This document shows positions 1 to 12,590 of a DNA stretch of 64,000 nt, one piece after another. Made by a program: the position numbers and the translations under genes. Numbering within the stretch: the stretch's first letter is position 1; each line of letters begins with the position of its first letter. The notes beneath the pieces are model-generated. The model saw only the letters and a program-made list of their open reading frames with translations, made no database searches and was not told the DNA's origin. This DNA comes from Megachile rotundata (taxonomy: Eukaryota; Arthropoda; Insecta; Hymenoptera; Megachilidae), in NCBI RefSeq assembly GCF_050947335.1, contig NC_134985.1, forward strand, positions 17,537,190-17,601,189. The letters run 5' to 3'.

Positions 1-2090
1 TAATTGATAGATGTTGTAGATTGTTATATCAGTATTCTGATGTATCTATATGATTTAATATAAAAAGTTATTGAATTTGTAATTGTCAGCAATTTAAAAT
101 TAAGAATATGAAGAAGTATCCACAAAATTTCTATGATGGATATTATAGAATTCATATCTAGATACATTAGCTTTATTAGGACTTCTGTGCTCTCAATTTT
201 TTATTTATCCTTTACACTTGGCCATATTTTCGATAGTAGTTACAAAACGCTTATATTAAAATTGTATTTTTAATATAAACAAAATTTAGTATTTTAACTA
301 TATTTTTATTTGTGGAAAGATATAATTATATAGAATATAATTATTTATAAAATTATGAGAATATAGTATTTATTTCAATTTTGAATATAATGGGTATTTC
401 AATTTGTAATACAGAATATGGCTACGTGCATTTTAATATTAGATACTGTAAGTTTTTGTGCATATCTTATTTATAGGTTACACAAAACTTACATATTTAT
501 ATGAACATGCATTACATTATAATGCAGCTAAGGTGTTTAAGTAAATTCTTATGATATGTCCACAGAAAAAAAAACTGATACGATGGGGAAAAAAAGAGAA
601 AGAAAAAACCTCATGTCAAAAGAAAAAAAAAAGATTGGACAATGATGGGCACAATTAATCATATTTGATTTAATAAATCTTCATATGAATATTAAAAATG
701 TAGATCAGCGATAATTTGCTATTGCAGTTCAATTATGCTTTTTATCTCATTTATATTGCAATCTAAGGAATTCTATGGTATCAGCCTTTATTATTTTTCA
801 GGAACTTATTATGAAAAATGCATTAAATGTCATTTCAGTCCCAAAAGAAATCTTTGTTACAATTATATCTATAATCATAAATGTGTTATGTATTCTGAAA
901 AGCTGAGGTTTATTTCACTTCAAAATAAATAGTCACTTTTTTTATACTCTACATGTATAATTGTAAGATATTATTTTTATATCCTCCACAATATGATAAC
1001 TTTCCTCTTTCTCATTGTTTCTCCAATTTGTAATACTTTAACACTACTAAATTGGTCAGAATAATAGTAAAGTTCTTTTTGAAATCAAATCACCTCTGTC
1101 TTAAAATTGACATTCATGTTTAAGAGTAATTTGTATATTCATGTACTTTATTAAAATTTGTAATTATTTTTTCTACTGTTAAAAAAAATAATAAAGATAT
1201 AAAAATATTTTAAATTGCATAAAAATAATGATTGTTAATAATAATGATGATAGCATTAAAATATATTAGGCTAATATCGAATTGTATAAAGAAGAACTTT
1301 GTAGTATACTTGATGTCACAGAAATATATTAATAGTTTAGGAAATGATTTTAAGAAATTATAATATAGCAATAATAATTTTAGAAATATTTTTGGTATGG
1401 TATAAAGGCTGATACTGGTATGATAAAAAAAAAGTAAAAGTGATGAATTATGTAATTTAAATGGTACTATTAAAATGTACTATTAATACCTGTAATATAT
1501 ATTTCTAATACTTATTTAACAATAAAATTTCTTTTGTTATATAAACATAATTAAATATGCATCTGAAATATCGAAAGTAAAGGGAAGAGTTGAACTGCAA
1601 TGTAAATATCTAGAGTAATATCATATTACTATAATTTAAATAGTAACTTTTGTATGCATAGTAAGTGAAAGTTGCTAAAACTGTAAGTTCTTATAATTCT
1701 GTTATAGAATATGACGTATATTGATACTAATGTAAGCAACTTTCATTTATTTATTACTAACTATACATCCTCAATTTTATCTCAAACACATTGCTACTAA
1801 TTTGTAAGACGCGTGTAAAATGTTTTTAAACCATTAATCCACTACTATGATGTTAGGAGGAGAGCCAAGTTTTCACATATTAATCGAGCTACATTTCGTA
1901 ACGTTACTTCCATGTCGCTAAGTATTTTGCAGGTGCAGCGCAGCATCAGCATCAATTGAGTGATAATCATACAAATTTCACGAACAATTTTTACGTTCCA
2001 TTAAAAAGAAAAAAAAAGAGAAAAAATAATTAAGATATAAGTGTAACATAAATGTAATATGATTGGGTGATCAATAAAGATTTTCTTGGC
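1..2090. other. AT-rich non-coding DNA, possible 3' UTR end
   Basis: No supported coding exon was seen. The stretch is AT-rich with many stops in every frame. A canonical AATAAA lies at 2073-2078 on the + strand, so part of it may be the long 3' UTR of a + strand gene that starts before the window. That is inference; the sequence gives no linked coding exon. Confidence 0.35.
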
Positions 2091-3080
2091 TTAAATTTTG
2101 TACACTATTTTCAAGATTTATTTATATCTGTGTTAATATTATAAAAAGCATATAAAATTAAAGTCAAATTCAATAGATTAGTGATTTGCGTTTATTAACA
2201 TCTAGCAGCGTTTAAATCGATACTTTATATATTTAAAATCAACAGTTAAGGTCATTGGAAAGATAAATTTTGTTTGTACAACTGGCAGTATTTTAATAAT
2301 AGCTATAATCATATTTATTTATTAGAAATTTGTATCTTTTCATATGTCTAAGGGCATATAAATGCACAATTGATTTCTGAAGATGTTGCAATTAAATGGA
2401 AAGATGGTAAGTATTAACAAAAGAAATTGAAGACCTGAATTTAAAATGTTAAAAGTGTAATATAACAAAATATTTAGTAATACATTTTATAACGCTTATA
2501 TATAATAATAAAAAAAGATATTTCTTAAGAATATTGTACTTATGAGATTCTATTCTAATTACTATTTGTTCACAATGTCAGCACCAATAACATTTAGTTA
2601 TATGGATTTTGAATAGTTCGACTAACACTGTTAGTACTGTTTCACGATCACGAAAAAATACATTATATGCTTAATTCTGAGACAAATAAAAATTAATTCT
2701 TTTAAAATTTCGATTAATCATACAAATATCACAATAATATAATTATTCAGTTTATTAGACTGAAATCTTAAATATTAGTTACAGTTTTAACTTTATTATA
2801 TTAATCGGCGTTGTGTACAACAAATAATTAAATTAATTCTTTATATATTAGCACTTATTTATTACATTTATCTTTTATATCGATTTATCCATTTTAAAGC
2901 ATACTATTATTAGACATAATAATGTAATTAACAATTAAAAAACATAGTGACAATAAAACATTTAAAATTTTTCTTTTTCTAAGCTCAATGTATATTTTTA
3001 AATATTTAATTATACTTTTTTTTACAATAATCAGGTTTTAAATGTAACTTATGCTATGTATTCAACATATGTACTTTTTT

Positions 3081-3143
3081 AACCGACTTCGAAAAAGGAG
3101 GAGGTTACTCAATTCGATAAGTATATATTTTTTTTTTTTTAAT
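3081..3143 (+). mobile_element. Retroelement-like tail fragment
   Basis: The segment starts AACCGACTTCGAAAAAGG, continues with GAGGAGGTTACTC and AATTCG, and ends in a run of T. I recall near-identical words (ACCGACTTC, AAAGGAGGAGG, CTCAATTCG, T-run) as a common dispersed-element end in other insect genomes, notably moths and butterflies. No coding part is attached. The assignment rests on memory of the motif, not on a search. The flanks 2091-3080 and 3144-3424 show nothing else. Confidence 0.35.
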
Positions 3144-3424
3144 ATAAGGCGATGCTGTCCTATAAAGTCTATGCATAATATGTTTTATTAATATATAGAG
3201 CTATATTTCATAATTCAGGTCCTCAATTCAAGTCTACAGAGTTTAATATCAATATTATGGACTTGATGTTTCATGTTAGTCCTTTTTGATAATTATCCGT
3301 GTTCATATAATAATTTGAATTATTTGGTCTAAAGAACAGGACATAAGATTGCATTGAAATAAACATTGACTAGTATACCAACTTCATGGTACGCAAATTT
3401 TGTTTTGGAAGGCAATAGTGATCG

Positions 3425-6400
3425 TTAAGAATTTAATTCAAGTGTTTTAAGAATTGAGCGACACAAACTTTGTAAATGCGGTTTTGCTGTTTGCTCTGTA
3501 TGTGTACTTTCGAGGTATTTCAGTATCTCTACTCCTCCTTCTCTAATTAACATACTGCAATAACGTTTCGCTACAAAAATATAATAATTAATATAATTAA
3601 ACGTATATGTTAATTATTTGAAACTATATTATCTGCAAAACAATTATTTGTCTACTTACGATTTTTTGTGCATACATTATGTATTGCCCAAACTGCCCAA
3701 AGTTGCACAGGATATGCGTCGGAACAACGTAAAAGTGGAAAGAATGGATGGAAACTTCTGTATGCAACCATTTCTCCTTGAGGTGTTTGCCAATGAGTTA
3801 CAGTATAACCTAATTGCTCTAATAATCCATTTCTAGTTGGAACTGTAAACATTGAGGTCCATGCACGTGGACCATCACTAAGCAAATGTGCAGCAATACC
3901 TGCCGCAAAATAGGATACATCAATGTGTGCTGATGTTAGCAGCACAGAAAGCATAGAGATGAATTTAGGTTGCATTAGCCTTGGTCTTAAATGAACAACC
4001 TGTAATGAGTAATAAAATATTATGTCAATAACAGTATTTATAATCATATTATCTTAACTGTTGGTTCTTTCAGCCATGTAATATACTACATGAATACATT
4101 AAATTACCTCTGCTATATTATTCAATAAACCAAGTACTTTAGTTTCAACACTAGACTCGTTTTGAAAATTTTCCAGCATTTTAAGACATAATTCCATTCC
4201 ACCTTCATCTAGAAAAACTTCGCATGTTGTAACACTTTCATCAGTTAAATTCCACAATGCACTTAATGTAAATTTCATTGTTATGTCTACTGATTTAGTT
4301 TCCATTTTAGATTTAACCATTTTGAGTAATTTAGACATGTACATTGGTTCAGCACCAAGCAAAGAGGTTTCTACTGTTGATATTTTTGCTGCTAGTAATG
4401 AGCAAATAGCGACAGACATACGATTCATTGAGGGATCATCAAAAGTTAATAAGGAATTTAATACTAATTTTGCACATCTGTGAAAATAAAAGGTAATTAA
4501 GCTGAAGAGTATTTTATACATTTAAATTGTATCACAAGTAATTCACGTTTAAATTTTACTCTAAAATATTTACTGATATGAAAAGTTTTAATTACCTATA
4601 TTTGTCAAAAGTAACCTCTTGCAGAATTCTGTCACTACATAATGTCAATAAAGTATTCATTTGAAGTCGATGGTTAGTTGGATAAGTTTCCATAGCTATC
4701 ATTGTTAATTCAACAACTTGTTTAAGTATTGATGGATGAATCATAATAGCAAATTCACCTTTGGTGAGATTATAAAGGCATGCAGTACACGGCACCTGTA
4801 CCCGAACTTCCTGTGGATATTCTCTCATTCCAGGTAATATTAATTTTATAACATCGACTCGTGATTCAAGGAAGTTGTGTGTTAAACGAAACAAATTAAA
4901 TAAACATTTTTCAAGATAAAGTGGTCTGCATGTATACCTCCTAAGAGCTTCCAAAATTTGTGATTCTGTTGCTGTGCCACTGACCTAAGAAGAAAGATAC
5001 TTGATATTCAAAACTATTTTTTTTATATAAATATTAATTTTATATTAACAATTTAAGATGATAGAGATTATGCTTAAAACTTACAACAAGTTCGGGTCTA
5101 TAATCTTCGTTTGCTGGATTTATTAAGCTGTCATCATAACAAGCATCTGTACTTACAAGTCCCAAAAACCTTAAATGTGGATGTGCTTTAATAAATTCTT
5201 TTAAATCTTTTGGCTCTATATCAGCTTTACCTATAAAACATTAAAAATTATATTATTTATTACTTAAAAAAAAATTAATTAGATTATGAAATACTTACCA
5301 GATAAATCTAAGCTAATTAAATGTGGCATGCAATGTACAGCTTTTAAAAAGTCTGTTATTTTTGGTTTCGCAGGACCTAATACACAATTAAGAGCATGCA
5401 TATCTTTTTCATCTGAAATGTCTAAATTTCTTAATTCATTTAACTCCAATAATACTGAAATTAAATTTGCACTGTCGTTTATCTTCAAATTGTACATATT
5501 GAGGGTCTTCAGACGGTTTTTACATTTTTTTAACGGTGTTATATCATCAACTTTTGTACATGAGATATTTAAACTTTCTAGAAGGGGAAGGTCCTCAACC
5601 ACTATTTCCAAACCATGTTTATTAAACTCTGTTTCTGATACATTTAATATTTGTAGTGCTCTCAATTTGCTTAATGTTACTACCACACAATACCTGTTAT
5701 GAAACATGAAAAATAAAAACTGTAACTGTGTAAACAAAACATTTATTTTCAATTTTAATTGTTTATAGTTAATAAATACCGTGAACAATCCATGAAACTT
5801 CCTTTTGCCACGCTTAATGATCTAAGATTTTGTATACTCCAGTCACCCAAACAATTTATCAAATCGTTAACAGTTATTTTTAATCCATTTACCACTAAAT
5901 TTACTACTTTATGTTGCTTTAAAACTTTCAAGCCTTTTGCTGATAATGTAGATGCATCTTTTAACTGTACATGTCTAAAATATAAACCAAATATGCTTAA
6001 TAATTTATACTCTTATTTTTTGATTAAATAGATAGAAACAATAAATAACTTGTAATTACCTTAATCTAGTGGACTTTGAATCAAAAAGTGTAATAGTTAA
6101 ATCGGATAAAATTTGATTTTCACAAAGATTGGACAATAATTGTTCTGAAATTTCAGCCGGTAAAAAAACATCGGGATATTTAAAACTAAGCCTTCTAGCT
6201 GAGCTCGACGATCCATCATTAGACGCCCTAGCTATTGTTTCACCCAAAATATCTATATTATTACTGTTCATTGAAAAATTAACTTGCTGATCTAAAAGTT
6301 ATATGCTTTATAATCACAAATTATTATGCTAAAACAATTTTCTATTACTATCACAGATTAGTTAAATAAATTTGAAAACAAGAAATAATATAATTTAAAA

Positions 6401-6595
6401 TATATGATACTTAGATAAACATTTATTTTATTTTAATACTTACAACATACAAGGTTACTTACCACAAGTTGTTGGATTCAATGAACTTGGAGAATGTTCT
6501 CCTGCATCATCAACATGCACTTCGCACAAATCCAATACATTATTACAAATAAAATCTATGCAAATTTTGAGAAGGCTTTTCGGAGACTCGCACAT
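3425..6595 (-). CDS. ZYG11B: ZYG11B-type CUL2 substrate receptor
   Basis: Nine coding exons on the minus strand: 6595-6463, 6291-6060, 5974-5780, 5693-5299, 5230-5085, 4984-4596, 4477-4108, 3999-3660 and 3570-3425, totalling 781 residues. Start choice: the 6595 ATG puts SPKSLLKICIDFICNNV at residues 4-20, the VHL/CUL2-box-like N-terminus of the family. A later ATG at 6271 would lose it. Exons 3-4 (about residues 122-318) are leucine-rich repeats with LESLNISCTKVDDITPL. Residues about 350-775 are armadillo-like, with FTLSALWNLTDES, KVLGLLNNIAEV and RYCSMLIREGG, which resemble vertebrate ZYG11B more than ZER1 as I recall them. The family acts in the CUL2-Elongin B/C ubiquitin ligase and recognises N-terminal glycine degrons. 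Length matches the family (about 740-780). It is divergent from the PP2C-like gene. Confidence 0.93.
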
Positions 6596-8217
6596 TTTAT
6601 ATATTTATTTACATACAAATGTCCTTCCAGTATTTCCTTTATTGCTCTTCAATCATTTGATTATTTCATATGGTTTAACATTTTACTTCTTCACATTTAT
6701 TTCAATGAATCTTCTGCAACATATGCACATCTATATTTTCAATATGTTATCTCCTTAACATTACACGTTTAACCCATAAAAATACGTCGCAAATTCGAGT
6801 GAATTAATTTACTTAAAAATAGTTGTCATTCGGAAAAGTGAAAACAAGTCACATGCAAGTCAAGTTTCTTATAACAACAAAGTATTAAAAATAAGTTACA
6901 GCTGTTTTGTTAAAAAAATGATTTATAATTATATGTGGAATGGTACCTAAGGGAAATGTCAAAAAAGAACTATACGCATAATTTTATTTGTAGCACGCAG
7001 ATGACAGAATTTTAAATGACGATTACGTAATGACAAGTCCGTAGAATGAAATAAATATTTGTGTCACTATGCATCTAAGCACATTGCGTATAACACACAT
7101 CAAAAGAAATTCGTGATATCATAATATTACTTGTTTGATATGACAAATTTTAGCACACGAATAACAATATTTAAAAAAGAAGAAGGTTCAAACTCTCGTA
7201 TGGATTTTTTCGTACAAATACTGTTGAAACACAACTTCAGAAACAACCGCGGAAAATAGTAGTCTCTCACCTGTGGAGAGAACGCCATATTGACTTGTTA
7301 AATGTCAAAACAGATTAAAAAATCTAAATAAGGTATAGTTATACATTGTTGAATACGTGAATGTGATTATTAAACACAATGATACAACTAGAAATCAAAG
7401 ATGTAAACCACAATCTATTTGTCGAAATTAATTTTAAAAATCATTTTATGTGATATACGGGATGGTTTTGATTGCACATACCTTGATATTATAGTAAAAA
7501 TTAACATTTCTATTGTCCTTAACAAATAATTTATCAATTGAAGCGTGCATGAAACTTAAGACATACTTTAATAATTAAAAAAATATTTTATTCTGAGAAA
7601 CATAGTGAAGTAAATGTAAATTCTGCTTTTATAAGAGAATTTATCGGTTATTGACACATTATCAATATGGCGGTAAAGTGGAAAACGATGTGCTTTTTCA
7701 GTCTGCACTATGAGTTCATTCCTGTACTGTAAGAATTTTTTTCAGGTAAAATTATAATATTTTTATAAATACTGTTTGAAAGTATTTTTTTTTTGAATTT
7801 AATTACTATTTTACATTACAGAATTATAATAATGTTCCATCCTAAAATTAAAGGATTAAAGGATATCACACAAATTGATTTAAAACGTAAACTTTCAATT
7901 TAAAAAGTTGAATTATTGTCATCTTGATTATTGACCACTTTTTTTACACATTTTTTTATATATGTACAAAAGTTATTAAAAATAGAAATTTTTTGTTAAT
8001 TGTTTTTACAATAAAACTGTATAATTTATAATTGTTTATGTAAATATATTTCTAATTTTTTCTTTTCTTTTCAAGGTTTGAGTCAGAATTAAGTTCCTTG
8101 TTCTAAGATCATGGATTAAATTTATTGATAAACATTAAATACTTCGTAACATTATGTTATATGACATCTGACATTGATTATTCTTTTACTTGCACATAAA
8201 TTTAATTTCATAAAAGA
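6596..8217. promoter_or_regulatory. Divergent promoter region, ZYG11B / PP2C-like
   Basis: This 1.6 kb lies between two head-to-head start codons and holds no convincing coding exon. It should contain both promoters and 5' UTRs. The segment 7640-7745 has words such as ATGGCGG and a possible donor-like boundary, so it may hold the non-coding first exon of the PP2C-like gene. No TATA box stands out at a useful distance from either start. Confidence 0.4.
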
Positions 8218-10216
8218 ATGCCAAGTTTACGTAAAAAAGTTGCTGGTTTCATGCGACAACTGTCTATTAGTAACTTGGCTGGAGCTGTAGAAAATATAGG
8301 TCAAGGAGAGCAAACATTACGTAGTCCTCGATCAATGACACAAGATTTTGCAAGTGGTTGCTTTATTACACGATATCTCGATGGGTAACATTTTTTATAA
8401 ATCAGTGCTTATTAAATAATATTGCGTGAAAAACATTGTTACATGTTTTTAATGACTTTAGTCTAGAAACAAAACAAGAAGGACCTGCAATTTTGCATGG
8501 TAGAAATCCAGAAGAACTGCCTATTAGACAACTAGGAAATTTCCAGGAAGATAGAGATATATTGGCTGCCCATACCGGTCCAGATAATGGACTTACAACA
8601 GTTAATTCGCAACAAAGGCATTTAAGTATTAATGACATTGATATAGATTATATTGATATGTTAGATCAAAATGAACAGTACAGAAATAGTAAGTATTTTG
8701 AATATAAATTATATTAAAAACAGAAAATACAATAAGAATTATTTGTTCAGCATCTACCATAACAACTCCTACAATTGCTGGTGTTGTTGATTGGTTTAAT
8801 CCCCATGAAATGGCATATGGAATTGCTACTACATTATATGAGAAAAATCCTACAAATAACATAAACAATGGAGAACCGATTGCAGATTGTTTTGGAATTG
8901 TAGCAAGATCAAATTCAGCTATTTTAGCACTTGCTGATGGTGTTAATTGGGGTATGATTATTTTTTTCAGTAATATAAGCTTGAAATAAACGTGTATGTA
9001 TAATAAAATATATTTACTAGGTACCAAAGCAAGTATTGCAGCTAGGTCTGCAGTACATGGAAGTATGGAGTATTTAAATAAAGCACTTTTTACTCCTTCC
9101 ATTAACAATGAAATGACAACAACGAAAGATGTTTTTATATCATTACTTCGATCATTCCATGCTGCACATTCGTTAATTTTGCAAGAACAAGGAATGCTTA
9201 CAACATTAACTGTTTGTGCAGTTCTTCCACTGCCAAACCCAAGTTCCAATACAGGACAACAAAAATATATGGCTTGTACTTGTAATGTTGGTGACAGTTT
9301 AGCTTATGTATATTCAAGGTAATATAGATAGGAACTTCAAAATTAGTATATTATTCAATATAAAAATAATATTTATGTCTACAGAAAAACAGGTGTCAGA
9401 GAAATAACAAGAGGATCCCATGACATTCATTGTATGCGTGATATGCGCGATGCTCTTGGAGCCTTAGGTCCAGTAGATGGTTCCAATCCCGAATTAAACA
9501 ATTTAACGCTTGCAATGACAGAAGTTGAGAAAGGCGATATTGTATTTCTAACTAGTGATGGGATTTCGGATAATTTTGACCCTGTAGTTGGAAAATTTGC
9601 TATTTTACCATGTCACAATGCTGTACTTGATTCAAATGTAAAAGATCATACCGAGGGAAGATCAAAAACGCGTCGAAAATCTGCTGAAAATTTAAGACAT
9701 ACGGAATCTGGGAATAGTAATAAAAATAAGTCTAATTTGCCCGTAGTGGAAGCGTATCAAAGGCACGAGCTTACGCTTCTTAGAATGGAAGATTTGTTAC
9801 GAAGAGGTGTATCTGGAGAAGGTCCACCCTGTAACAGTGCCAAACATCTATGCGAACTCCTCTTGGATTTTGCAGTAAGTTGAATATTATATAATGCTAT
9901 TGCATGCTATTCAAATTTGCAGTAAATGAAATTAAAATTGATTAGATAAGGCAGAGTGCTAATTTTAAATACTAACAGAAGCTTAATTGTTACATGTAAC
10001 AAGGTGCGTATAACTGCCGCCAAAAGACGAATTTTGGAAGATACAGATTTATACTATGCACAAAATAAAGACGGACAATTAATTCAACTTTCCAAACAAG
10101 AACAAAGAAGTCGACGAATAAAAACTTTGGACAAGGTTTCCATGATTCCTGGAAAATTAGATCATGCAACAGTTGTAGCATATGTAGTCGGATCTGTTGA
10201 TTCGGATTATAATTAA
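8218..10216 (+). CDS. CG9801: PP2C-like domain protein (CG9801 type)
   Basis: Six exons: 8218-8384, 8462-8688, 8751-8951, 9021-9318, 9385-9874 and 10004-10216, giving 531 residues. It begins MPSLRKKVAGFMRQLSISNL. The fold is suggested by FGIVARSNSAILALADGVNWG (about 178-199), the CNVGDSLAYVYSR strand (about 285-298) and GDIVFLTSDGISDNFDP (about 332-350), which mirror the spacing of PP2C phosphatase motifs. The usual metal-binding DGHGG is replaced by ADGVNWG, so catalysis is doubtful and a pseudophosphatase is possible. A basic, Ser-rich insertion (GRSKTRRKSAENLRHTESG) follows. I recognise it as the family annotated in Drosophila as PP2C-like CG9801, whose role is not established. Start chosen because the reading frame opens there and the upstream DNA has stops. 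Confidence 0.85.
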
Positions 10217-10223
10217 CTGTGGT

Positions 10224-10229
10224 AATAAA
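10224..10229 (+). terminator. Poly(A) signal AATAAA
   Basis: AATAAA lies eight bases after the stop codon of the PP2C-like gene; another AATAAA-like word follows within 30 bases. If used, it gives a very short 3' UTR. Confidence 0.5.
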
Positions 10230-11694
10230 GTTTAGTTTTTATTTGTAACAAAAATAATAAATTAGGATGATTTTTTATGGTGAGAGATTTCTCAACAAAT
10301 TAAGTTAAATTTGCAACATTAAGTTAAATTTATTACAAAATTATGTTGTTTATACTATTTTCTTTTTTTGTTATTTAAAATAAAAAATATTTCTGCTTTC
10401 TGTATATGTTAACATCTCTTTAATTATAAATCCAATTTATGAAATCGGTACATATAATGCGTATAGTTATTATATCTACATATATCGCATATATTATATA
10501 AATAATCCAAAAGTGCGTCAAATGCGTTAATGAAAAATTGCTTTTAAAAGTTTTAAAATGGATAACAATTTATAATTTAGGTGGCTATAAAATAAATTTT
10601 AAATTTGTTTGTAATTGAATTATATGAAATATTAATGTGTATTTAGATAACAAATATTTAACAAATATATTTTATTTAAAACCTTCCAAATTCTATGGTA
10701 TTCAAAATCACCACTAGTTTCTATTCACCGATTGGTTATAAATAAAGCATTGACCAATCAAGATAAAGATTTCGCTAAATGATCGTTGTAAAAAGTTACA
10801 GTACCATAACCGAGGTGTCGCCAATGGTAAAAGCTTTGGGATTTTATAGACTTGTGCTAATGGCAGCCTTGACAAATACATAATGGCCGTTGCCACCGAA
10901 CAGTGTAACGCGTACATGGAACTGTCGTGTGCCAGGGAAGTTTATTATTTTAAGTAGAATTTTTCCTCTCGCGTAGTTTACGCATGTCGTTTTCGTTCGC
11001 AGAGGGACATGACATTGTGTTCAGAACTGAAATCACGTTGAAAGAAGTGCGAAAAAACGAAAATTCGCGAGAAGAAAACACGGGTGGCAAAACCGCGTTC
11101 GCGGAGGTAATATTGACAATTTTTCATCGCGACGCTACTCGCATTTTTCCGCGTCAATATGAAATACACACATCCAGGATACCTCCTTTGAGTTTCTTGA
11201 CTAGTCAAACGAAAAAATTTTTCACAGATGGTTGCTTTTTCTTTTGTTTACGCCTTGTCAGTTGGGCTTTTGTTGTGTGCATCCGCGCGCCGCTGGTACC
11301 CAATAAGTGAGAGTGAGATATACGCGATTCTTGTATGCGTGTAAGTGGCTTGTGTGGCACGTATGCTTGCACACAGGCGCGCAACTTATAACCTCAAAAT
11401 ATGCTTCCAGCTGTCGAATTTTTATACAAAACCCTTTTCCCGCTTTAGAATAGTTAATTACACTTATAAGTGTCATTGTACCATAAAAACATGACGATTG
11501 CTATCATACTACATACAACAAAACTTCATAGCAATAGTGTGTATATTATTTTGAGTGAAAGTTCTGATGAATTCAAACTTTACCAGTATAACACAAATTT
11601 AGAAGAAGCATAGTTGTATTGATGAAATTATCAAATGTATTAGTCTTTTTTGTAAGTTTATAATGTCTAATTGAATATTGTTTGTATGTTGCAG
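10230..11694. promoter_or_regulatory. Upstream region of the BICRA-like gene
   Basis: AT-rich to about 10,690. The block 10,900-11,350 is clearly richer in CpG (GTTCGCGGAGG, CGCGACGCTACTCGC, CATCCGCGCGCCGC), as expected for a promoter. A possible first-exon donor is GCGGAG/gtaata near 11,107. No coding exon is supported; short open frames here do not continue into the gene. Confidence 0.45.
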
Positions 11695-12163
11695 GATACA
11701 ACTGAACTACAAGATATGTGAAACCATAAGTGTTGTGTATGTGACATCAAAGCAAATTGAAACTTAAAGCAGCTCTAAATCATGTATACAGTGCGAATGT
11801 AAAATGTCCTGATATTAGTGTTTTAAATAATTATAAATTTCAAATATGTACCAGTATTGCTTGGAATTGGGATAATACAATGTAACTTGATATTTATGGA
11901 GTGATATTTGGAAGTGTTTTATATGCATCGTTTTTAATGTAGTGTCATGGAAAAATGTAGTTCAATTGTGTTTATACATGGATGTAATCTTGTTACAAAT
12001 GTTCTTAAAGGATAAGTCAAAATACTTTCAAAATGCTAGTGTGCAGTTATTCTTTAATGGATAATGTAGTTCATAAAAGAACTACCTACTGTGTACAAGA
12101 AATTAATATCCAAGCGTGGTTATCATTGAAGTATGATATTAACCAGAAACATCAACAAACTCT
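11695..12163 (+). other. Putative 5' UTR exon of BICRA-like gene
   Basis: An acceptor (TTTGTATGTTGCAG) ends at 11,694 and a donor (TCT/gtaagc) starts at 12,164. The segment between carries stops in all frames, so it fits a non-coding leader exon spliced towards the exon at 12,515. This is inference from splice sites only. Confidence 0.35.
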
Positions 12164-12590
12164 GTAAGCATACATATTTGGGGAAAATTGAAAAGTGTTA
12201 CCTAAATAAAGGGTAAAATACGAAGTTACATGCATGACAGGAATAGGAGACGTAGGTCGCAGACGCGTTGAGTGGCGCCGTAGCGCAAATACAAACTTCT
12301 TCTGTCATTAAATAATAATTTATCAGTGGTAAATAATATTCTTTTTTGTATAACAATAACACTTACAAAATTATATTTTGAATAACATTGTTCTTACATG
12401 TATTCTTAGATTGAAGTTTTTTGGATTATCGTATAACTTTGAATTTATTTGAACTTATCCAGCTATTGATTTCACTTAAATTAATAATTTTCACTGTGTG
12501 TTGCAAATATATAGGAGTATATAAAAGCAAGCACAGATAAGCTGAAAAGGTGGCTAGACGCTGCCCAGAGTAAAGAGGGGCTGCGTGGGC

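Noticed and set aside
10984..11310. 108-codon frame in the CpG-rich block before BICRA
   Set aside because: It has no family signal; the CpG-rich setting and splice-like donor inside it fit a promoter and 5' UTR.
12520..12527. TATAAAAG word just before the BICRA start
   Set aside because: It lies inside the exon directly after a good acceptor and would need a start site within the coding exon; probably fortuitous.
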